DNA of 64,000 bases from UBA11400 sp964473555 (GTDB taxonomy: Bacteria > Bacteroidota > Rhodothermia > Balneolales > HLUCCA01). The stretch covers positions 34,369-98,368 of the forward strand of contig CAYYPL010000009.1 of assembly GCA_964473555.1 (NCBI GenBank). Direction: 5' to 3'. The position numbers and the translations under genes are program-made. Below the pieces are notes generated by a model. The model saw nothing but the letters and a program-made list of their open reading frames with translations. It was not told where the DNA came from and did not search any database. Of the stretch, positions 19,563-25,725 are shown piece after piece (position 1 is the stretch's first letter; each line of letters begins with the position of its first letter).

Positions 19563-21008
19563 ATGTCATACGATTACGATCTAATCATATTGGGAAGCGG
19601 TCCTGCGGGCTTTTCATGTTCCATGCAGGCCAGTAAATTCGACAAACAAGTTCTCATTATAGAAGCCAACGAAAACCATCTCGGTGGATCCTGGATAAAT
19701 TCTGGAACAGTACCAAGTAAAGCGCTTCGTGAAGCCGCTTCGAGTATTCAAAAGTACACCCATCAATTTGGTGATGTTAACAACAAAAAGCCCTATTTGC
19801 TGTTTCAGATGGCTGATTTGTTGAACATCAAAGACAAAGTGGTCCAACACGAGCATAGTGAAGTAAAACGCAACCTGATAAAAAATGAGGTCAAAACAGT
19901 ACGTGGATTTGGTCGCATAACCGGTCCGAATAGCGTGGAAGTAAGCGATGGGTTCGGTTCAAAAAAAGTGTACTCTGCAGGAAAAATTTTAATTTCAACT
20001 GGAAGCTCCCCCAGACCTCCAAAAAGTTTCAAAATTGACCATAAAACGATTCTTGATTCCCAGTCGATCTTATCCCTTGAACACATTCCGCGTCGACTCG
20101 TGATCGTGGGTGCAGGGGTACAGGGAATTGAATATGCTACCATTTTCGCATCTATGGGTTCAAAAATTACCATTTTGAATCCGGATACCTCCTATTTCAA
20201 TTATCTGGATCATGAAATAAAGGCAATCCTGGACGAAAGCCTCAGACAGTTCAGAATTACGATATATCATGGTATAACGATCGATAAAGTTGGAACCAAT
20301 CAACTTCGAAATTGCACCGAGATACATTTCCATGATCAGGAAGGCGAAAAAAGGGTTATTGAAACAGAAAACGTACTTCATTTCGGCGGTAGAATCCCAA
20401 ATTCATCAAACATTGGAGCTGAATCTGTTGGAGTGGAACTTGACGAGCTTGGTTATATCAAAACCGACAAAAATTATAAGACAAACGTCGATACCATTTA
20501 TGCCGCTGGTGATGTCATAGGGAATCCACAGTCCGCTTCAGCTTCATTCGCACAGGGACGAACAGCGGCCTGTCATATGTTCGAGATTCCAATCGGAGAA
20601 ATGTCCAGTACCGTTCCATTCAGCGTATACTCAATTCCTGAATTTTCCAGTGTGGGACTCACTGAGGAAGAAGCTGTTAAAGCCGGGCATGATGTAACCG
20701 TCGGACGTGCCTATTACGACAATCTCACAAAAGCAACAGTGTCCAATAATAGCACGGGTATGCTTAAACTGGTCTTTGAAACCGCCACCTTTAAGTTGTT
20801 AGGAGTACATGCCATCGGAGCAGCAGCCTGTGAAATCATCCATATCGGACAAGCAGTGATCGCTTTCAATGGCGACATCCGATACTTCATCAGTAATATG
20901 ATGAACTACCCGACCTACTCGGAAGCCTACCGGATCGCAGCATTCAATGGCGTAAACCGGGTTTATAAGGCAGGTGTTAAATACAAGAACATTCTTGAGA
21001 ATAAATAG
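19563..21008 (+). CDS. sthA: Soluble pyridine nucleotide transhydrogenase (Si-specific)
   Basis: This 481-residue flavoprotein of the pyridine nucleotide-disulfide oxidoreductase superfamily transfers hydride between NADPH and NAD. The FAD motif is GSGPAG (residues 11-16) and the NAD(P) motif is VGAGVQGIEYA. The redox CxxxxC of the lipoamide dehydrogenase relatives is absent (GGSWINSGTVPSKAL), which separates transhydrogenases from disulfide reductases. The C-terminal dimer domain has NYPTYSEAYRIAAF. The stop codon TAG is the first three bases of the 7-bp-register repeat that follows, so the repeat has fixed the 3' end of this gene. Confidence 0.93.
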   Translation: MSYDYDLIILGSGPAGFSCSMQASKFDKQVLIIEANENHLGGSWINSGTVPSKALREAASSIQKYTHQFGDVNNKKPYLLFQMADLLNIKDKVVQHEHSEVKRNLIKNEVKTVRGFGRITGPNSVEVSDGFGSKKVYSAGKILISTGSSPRPPKSFKIDHKTILDSQSILSLEHIPRRLVIVGAGVQGIEYATIFASMGSKITILNPDTSYFNYLDHEIKAILDESLRQFRITIYHGITIDKVGTNQLRNCTEIHFHDQEGEKRVIETENVLHFGGRIPNSSNIGAESVGVELDELGYIKTDKNYKTNVDTIYAAGDVIGNPQSASASFAQGRTAACHMFEIPIGEMSSTVPFSVYSIPEFSSVGLTEEEAVKAGHDVTVGRAYYDNLTKATVSNNSTGMLKLVFETATFKLLGVHAIGAAACEIIHIGQAVIAFNGDIRYFISNMMNYPTYSEAYRIAAFNGVNRVYKAGVKYKNILENK

Positions 21009-21074
21009 TAAGGTAGTAAGGTAGTGGGTAGTGGGTAGTGGAATCTACTCCCTACTACCCATTTCCAATTTCCT
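21006..21074. repeat. Heptad-register repeat array, left of the scaffold gap
   Basis: After two 8-bp units (TAGTAAGG) the sequence runs in 7-bp units: GGGTAGT repeated, then GGAATCT, ACTCCCT, ACTACCC, ATTTCCA and ATTTCCT. The purine-rich left half and pyrimidine-rich right half can fold on each other. The last 55 nt are identical to the right side of the gap. The first TAG is the sthA stop codon. Confidence 0.8.
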
Positions 21075-21174
21075 NNNNNNNNNNNNNNNNNNNNNNNNNN
21101 NNNNNNNNNNNNNNNNNNNNNNNNNNNNNNNNNNNNNNNNNNNNNNNNNNNNNNNNNNNNNNNNNNNNNNNNNN
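21075..21174. other. Scaffold gap of exactly 100 N
   Basis: A run of exactly 100 N, a conventional placeholder length, so the true distance is unknown. It lies inside a repeat array, with the same 55 nt on both sides. Confidence 0.99.
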
Positions 21175-21260
21175 GGTAGTGGGTAGTGGGTAGTGGAATC
21201 TACTCCCTACTACCCATTTCCAATTTCCTACCGTTTACCGTTTACCGTTTACAGTTTACT
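21175..21260. repeat. Heptad-register repeat array, right of the scaffold gap
   Basis: The 7-bp register runs unbroken through GGGTAGT units, GGAATCT, ACTCCCT, ACTACCC, ATTTCCA, ATTTCCT, three ACCGTTT units and ACAGTTT. On the minus strand the GTAAACG-type units provide the aspS stop codon TAA, and one unit lies within the last aspS codons. Confidence 0.85.
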
Positions 21261-23030
21261 GATACCAGGCTTAATCATAATATGTAACTCATCGAGTTGT
21301 TTTGGATCCACCACATCGGGTGAGTTATCCATCAGGCTTTGAGCACGTTGATTCTTGGGAAATGCTATCACATCTCGCAGACTTCTGGAACCAGTAAGCA
21401 ACATCACGATACGATCCAGTCCAAATGCGATACCCCCGTGTGGAGGTGCACCAAATCGGAACGCATCAAGCAAAAAACCGAACTTCTCTTTGGCTTCATC
21501 TTCACCAATTCCAAGTAATTCAAACATGCGTTCCTGAAGGGCGCGGTTGTGAATACGAATGGATCCTCCCCCGATTTCATTTCCATTCATTACCATATCA
21601 TACGCTCGTGCACGGGCCTTGCCGGGATCAGATTCCAGAAGATGCACATCTTCGGGCAACGGCGAAGTGAACGGATGGTGCATTGCGACCCATCTACTTG
21701 CTTCTGGATCAAATTCCAAAAGCGGGAATTGGGTAACCCATAACAACGCATTTCTGGATGTATCAATCAACTCGTACTCATGGGCAACAGCAAGGCGTAA
21801 TTGGCCCAATTGATGATAAACGGTACTTTTGGATCCAGCTAAAACTAAAAGAAGATCTCCCTCACTGGCATTCGCCTTTTCAACCATGGCACGGGTGATG
21901 TCTTCGGATACAAACTTACCAACGCTGGAATACAATTCTTCCGCGTTATTTTTCACATAGATCAATCCATTGGCACCAAATTCGTCTTTGGCTCGGGCCG
22001 TCCAGCGATCCATAACACCTCTTCCCAAATGACCATGGCCCGGAAGGTTGAATCCGATCACAACACCCCCATCCTGGACCGTTTTTGAAAAAACTCTGAA
22101 TTCCGAAGCAGCCACCGTCTCAGAAAAGTCTACAAATTCAAGACCAAATCGAAGATCCGGTTTGTCTGATCCGTAGGTTTCCATGGCATAGTCATAGGTC
22201 ATGCGTGGAATCGGTGTTTCCAGATTATACCCGGTCGTCCCCTTTAAAATCGATTTCATCAGACCTTCTGCCATTTCATAAATGGATTCCTCGTCCACGA
22301 ACGACATTTCAACATCTATCTGGGTAAACTCAGGCTGACGATCGGCACGCAAGTCTTCATCCCTGAAACACTTCACGATCTGGAAATAACGATCCATACC
22401 TGAAACCATCAGAATCTGCTTGTATGTTTGTGGACTCTGGGGAAGGGCATAAAAAGTTCCTGGATTAACCCGGCTTGGGACCAGATAGTCACGTGCACCT
22501 TCCGGGGTACTCCGCATTAAAACTGGGGTTTCGATTTCTGCAAAATCAAGAGTATCGAAATAATTTCGGGTAATTTGGGCTGTTTTAGAACGTAAAATCA
22601 GATTCCGTTGCATTTGAGGTCTGCGAAGATCCAGATATCGATACTTCATTCGCAAGTCCTCGGCGGTCTTGATATCGTCTGCAATTTCAAAAGGAGGGGT
22701 ATCTGCTACATTATAGATTTCAAGTTTGTGCACACGAACTTCTATCGTACCGGTTGACATTTTCGGATTGATATTTGCTTCATCCCGATTCTTAACCACA
22801 CCCTCGATTCCTATCACGTATTCAGTTCTCAGCTTGTCTGCCAGAGCATGTGCTTCAGCATTATCCTGCGGCGAAAATACGATTTGAGTAAGTCCGTATC
22901 GGTCTCGCAAATCGATGAAAATAACTCCTCCGAGATCACGACGGGTATCAACCCATCCATTGAGAAGTACTGTTTTTCCGGCTTCGGAAGCCTTGAGTTC
23001 CCCACAGGTGTGAGTGCGTTTTAACAACAT
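21249..23030 (-). CDS. aspS: Aspartate--tRNA ligase
   Basis: This is a class II aminoacyl-tRNA synthetase of bacterial type, 593 residues. The N-terminal OB-fold anticodon domain starts at RTHTCGEL and GWVDTRRDLGGV. Motif 2 is FRDEDLRADRQPEFTQID, motif 3 is GIAFGLDRIVMLLTG, and the bacterial GAD insertion lies between them. It could be either the strict or the Asn-tolerant type; the sequence alone does not settle this. Its last codons (AGT AAA CTG TAA) belong to the neighbouring heptad repeat. The upstream region holds a hairpin at 23094-23114. Confidence 0.96.
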   Translation of the reverse strand: MLLKRTHTCGELKASEAGKTVLLNGWVDTRRDLGGVIFIDLRDRYGLTQIVFSPQDNAEAHALADKLRTEYVIGIEGVVKNRDEANINPKMSTGTIEVRVHKLEIYNVADTPPFEIADDIKTAEDLRMKYRYLDLRRPQMQRNLILRSKTAQITRNYFDTLDFAEIETPVLMRSTPEGARDYLVPSRVNPGTFYALPQSPQTYKQILMVSGMDRYFQIVKCFRDEDLRADRQPEFTQIDVEMSFVDEESIYEMAEGLMKSILKGTTGYNLETPIPRMTYDYAMETYGSDKPDLRFGLEFVDFSETVAASEFRVFSKTVQDGGVVIGFNLPGHGHLGRGVMDRWTARAKDEFGANGLIYVKNNAEELYSSVGKFVSEDITRAMVEKANASEGDLLLVLAGSKSTVYHQLGQLRLAVAHEYELIDTSRNALLWVTQFPLLEFDPEASRWVAMHHPFTSPLPEDVHLLESDPGKARARAYDMVMNGNEIGGGSIRIHNRALQERMFELLGIGEDEAKEKFGFLLDAFRFGAPPHGGIAFGLDRIVMLLTGSRSLRDVIAFPKNQRAQSLMDNSPDVVDPKQLDELHIMIKPGISKL

Positions 23031-23093
23031 GTCTATGATAATTAGTCTCGATTCTACGTTACTTCAGTTTATAGTTCAGAGATCACGACTTTC

Positions 23094-23114
23094 TTCGTGG
23101 ATTCCAGCCACGAA
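23094..23114. repeat. Inverted repeat in the aspS/histidine kinase intergenic region
   Basis: TTCGTGG and CCACGAA form perfect 7-bp arms around a 7-nt loop, 64 nt upstream of aspS. It could be an operator or a leader hairpin; nothing else supports a function. The rest of this 214-nt gap shows no recognised feature. Confidence 0.4.
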
Positions 23115-23253
23115 CAGCATTGTTGAACCTGATAACATCCCTGAAACCAAAGGATCTAAAATACGCAAAACCAAGACCAAACTCAGTAAATATTCCTGAA
23201 TTTTCTTCGTCCCTTCACCCGCAAAATGATATATTTCAGATAATTTGCAAAAG

Positions 23254-24729
23254 ATGAACATGAAGTCGGTAACACCTGTCATGAAAAAGCTTCAACACGA
23301 AGCACTTTACATCCAATTCTTTAGGAAGAATCCGGCAAAAAAATTATTGATCCACGCCAAAAGTGGATTCATTTTTGATGCCAACGATGCGGCCGTTGCC
23401 TACTACGGATACACCTACGAAAATTTCATAACCCTCCACATCCGTGTTTTGAATCCTTTTGAGACCGGAATCCATTCAACAAAAGCTCCTTTTTTTGATA
23501 TCCCAGCGGGTCGACATCGAGTCAAGCACCGGCATGCAGACGGAAACTTCAGAGATGTTGAAGTGCATGTTTCACAAATAGATATAGAGGGTGAAGCATT
23601 TCTGTATTATGTGATTACCGATTTATCTGAGTTTGTGGCCAATGAGGACAAACTGAAATTCGGCGAACAGTTATTCTCTCAGTTTGTTATCAATACTCCC
23701 ATCGCAGTAGCCATGTTTGATACCAATATGAAGTATCTTCTTGTCTCTGATCGTTGGGTTGCCGATTTCGATATCGAGAGAAACGATATCATCGGAAAAA
23801 GCCACTACGAGATCGTCCCTAATCAACCTCAACACTGGATCGCCTCTCATCAGCGAGCTCTAAAGGGAAATACCGACAAATTCGAGCAGGATATCTACAT
23901 CCATCCCACTGGAAAACTGGACTGGGTGAAGTGGGAAATCATACCCTGGTATACAATGGATAACCTTGTGGGCGGTGTGATCATTTTTAATGAAATTATT
24001 ACTCAGCGAAAAAAAGCTGAGGAGATCAGTAATCGCTTGATCGAGCAGCGTTCTCGTATGGCAGCCAAAGTTGAAACCATCGAAGAAGAACGCCGGAATA
24101 TTGCCAGAGAGCTGCACGATGGCTTGGGTCAGCTACTCACGGCGGCTCATTTGAATCTTGTGCTCGTTGAACAAAATCTGGATTCCGGCTCATCTAGCGT
24201 GAAGGAGAATCTGTCCCGGGTCAAGGAACTGGTCACCACCACGATTCAGGAAGTTCGGAATATTTCTCAGAACCTTCGCCCGGCTGTTTTGGACGACTTC
24301 GGAATTGTGCCTGCCATTCGAAATCTATGTGATGAATATAGCAGACTGGGTACTTTTCATGTTCGATTTAGTGAATATGAGCTCGAAAAACATTATTCTC
24401 CCGGAATAGAGATTGCCATTTACCGTATCTGCCAGGAATCGTTGAACAATATCGTTAAACACTCGAACGCAACTCAGGCAAGTATTGAACTGTACAACAG
24501 ACATTCCCATATTTTGATCGTAATACAGGACAATGGTAATGGATTTGACATCAAAGAAGTCGCTAAATCCAAAGCCGGAAGCGGATTGATGAATATCCAG
24601 GAACGTGCAGAACTGTTGGGTGGACGAGTTCAAATGGAATCACAACCAGAAAATGGTACCGAGATCATCATTGAAATTCCATTACACAAAACAAACGACT
24701 TCTTAACCATGCAGGATGACGATGAATAA
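23254..24729 (+). CDS. PAS-domain sensor histidine kinase, NarL/DegS type (HisKA_3)
   Basis: This soluble kinase of about 491 residues has no membrane helix. Two PAS-like regions lie at about 25-125 and 135-255; the second ends with WVKWEIIPWY and GGVIIFNEIITQRK. A coiled segment follows, then a HisKA_3 box with His288 (ARELHDGLGQLL) and an ATPase domain (CQESLNNIVKHS, DNGNGFD, GSGLMNIQERAELLGG). The frame extends to a TTG at 23245; the first ATG at 23254 is preferred, and 23260 is also possible. It overlaps the response regulator by 8 nt. The ligand of the PAS domains is unknown. Confidence 0.9.
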   Translation: MNMKSVTPVMKKLQHEALYIQFFRKNPAKKLLIHAKSGFIFDANDAAVAYYGYTYENFITLHIRVLNPFETGIHSTKAPFFDIPAGRHRVKHRHADGNFRDVEVHVSQIDIEGEAFLYYVITDLSEFVANEDKLKFGEQLFSQFVINTPIAVAMFDTNMKYLLVSDRWVADFDIERNDIIGKSHYEIVPNQPQHWIASHQRALKGNTDKFEQDIYIHPTGKLDWVKWEIIPWYTMDNLVGGVIIFNEIITQRKKAEEISNRLIEQRSRMAAKVETIEEERRNIARELHDGLGQLLTAAHLNLVLVEQNLDSGSSSVKENLSRVKELVTTTIQEVRNISQNLRPAVLDDFGIVPAIRNLCDEYSRLGTFHVRFSEYELEKHYSPGIEIAIYRICQESLNNIVKHSNATQASIELYNRHSHILIVIQDNGNGFDIKEVAKSKAGSGLMNIQERAELLGGRVQMESQPENGTEIIIEIPLHKTNDFLTMQDDDE

Positions 24730-25378
24730 AATCAGAGTAATGGTGGTAGATGACCACGATATCGTTCGTTATGGAATTTGTTCGGTGCTCAAGTCATCGC
24801 CCGACATTGAAGTGGTTGGTGAAGCTTCCAACGGTGTGCAGGCCGTCGATCAGTTTAATAACCTCAGACCAGACGTCGTTTTACTTGATATTTCGATGCC
24901 AGAAATGAATGGGATCGAAACAACACGAACCATTGTAAAGAACCACTCTAATGCAAGAGTCCTGATTTTGACCATGCACCTGAATGAAGAGTATCTCAAT
25001 CAGGTTTTGAGCGCAGGAGCATCCGGTTATATCCTTAAAAACACGGAAATCGGGGAATTGCTTAACGCAATACGAACCGTAGCACAGGGGAAGCAGATTT
25101 TTAGTACTCCTATTTCCACCTTGATGACAGAAAAGTATGTACGATCTGCACAATTCAATCTCGATAGCAAAGATCACGACGCCCCTGGACTTACCAAACG
25201 TGAGACCGAGATTCTACAAAAAATCGCAGATGGCAAAACGAGTCAGGAAATCGCCGAGATCCTGTTCATCAGTCCGCGTACAGTCGATACGCACAGGGCC
25301 AATCTAATTCAGAAACTTGGTGTAAAGAACTCAGCAGGCTTGGTCCGATATGCGATCGAAAATCAACTTGTCCAATGA
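24722..25378 (+). CDS. NarL/FixJ-family response regulator
   Basis: This 218-residue partner of the preceding kinase has a receiver domain with Asp10-Asp11, phospho-acceptor Asp56 (VVLLDISMPEMNG), and a switch Lys in GYILKNTEI. The LuxR-type DNA-binding domain covers about residues 152-216 (LTKRETEILQKIADGKTSQEIA). ATG at 24722 (MNKIRVMVVDDHD) fits the family start; an ATG two codons upstream is less likely. Its start lies inside the end of the kinase gene, indicating coupled translation. Confidence 0.93.
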   Translation: MNKIRVMVVDDHDIVRYGICSVLKSSPDIEVVGEASNGVQAVDQFNNLRPDVVLLDISMPEMNGIETTRTIVKNHSNARVLILTMHLNEEYLNQVLSAGASGYILKNTEIGELLNAIRTVAQGKQIFSTPISTLMTEKYVRSAQFNLDSKDHDAPGLTKRETEILQKIADGKTSQEIAEILFISPRTVDTHRANLIQKLGVKNSAGLVRYAIENQLVQ

Positions 25379-25404
25379 AGAACTATGGACAGTATGCATT
25401 CAAA

Positions 25405-25424
25405 TATCCGTATAAATACGGATA
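25405..25424. promoter_or_regulatory. Perfect palindrome TATCCGTAT-AA-ATACGGATA
   Basis: Nine-base arms match perfectly around an AA centre, 27 nt after the response regulator stop. The symmetry suits a dimeric DNA-binding protein, or a hairpin in the message. Confidence 0.45.
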
Positions 25425-25516
25425 CGAAATACGAAATTCATCGGATTGTTGCCCCATGTCAAAAGCGGTAACATTGCACATGCAAATGGGGTAATAGCCG
25501 TCTGTAGATGATAAAC

Positions 25517-25553
25517 AGGCGTTTCCTTTCTGAACAGGGGAAGCGCCTTTTTT
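25517..25553 (+). terminator. Rho-independent terminator downstream of the NarL regulator
   Basis: The stem AGGCGTTTCC / GGGAAGCGCCT has one G-U pair and is followed by a T run. It lies 138 nt after the response regulator stop, leaving a long structured 3' region. Confidence 0.85.
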
Positions 25554-25725
25554 ATTCCTACCTACCGACCAATAGTCTACTACATCCATTGAAGTGACCT
25601 AACCTGCATTTGAGTTACAGGTTGTTATTCAACATAAGTAGCGAATGGCAATTCTAGACTTGAAGAGGTATCTGTCTAAATAGTTGGACTCAAGCAAAAC
25701 GTGAAGGGGAGTAGATAAGTAACAA

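Larger units (their letters stand above)
25379..25725. other. Structured intergenic region with possible small RNA
   Basis: This 347-nt region without a gene holds a perfect 20-bp palindrome (25405-25424), a stem CCCCAT/ATGGGG (25452-25491) with a small TGCA-CA-TGCA palindrome in its loop, and a terminator (25517-25553). The rest, 25554-25725, is AT-rich with no recognised feature. The structured part could be the 3' untranslated region of the response regulator or a separate small RNA. Confidence 0.45.

Noticed and set aside
21006..21260. CRISPR array or spacer-like repeats at the gap
   Set aside because: The period is 7 bp with changing units; there are no 20-50-bp direct repeats, spacers or cas genes.
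23076..23282. Small hydrophobic open frame on the minus strand just upstream of aspS
   Set aside because: It has a membrane-like stretch but no family match I recognise. It overlaps the likely promoter and start of the PAS kinase gene, and the other strand is equally open. Not called as a gene.
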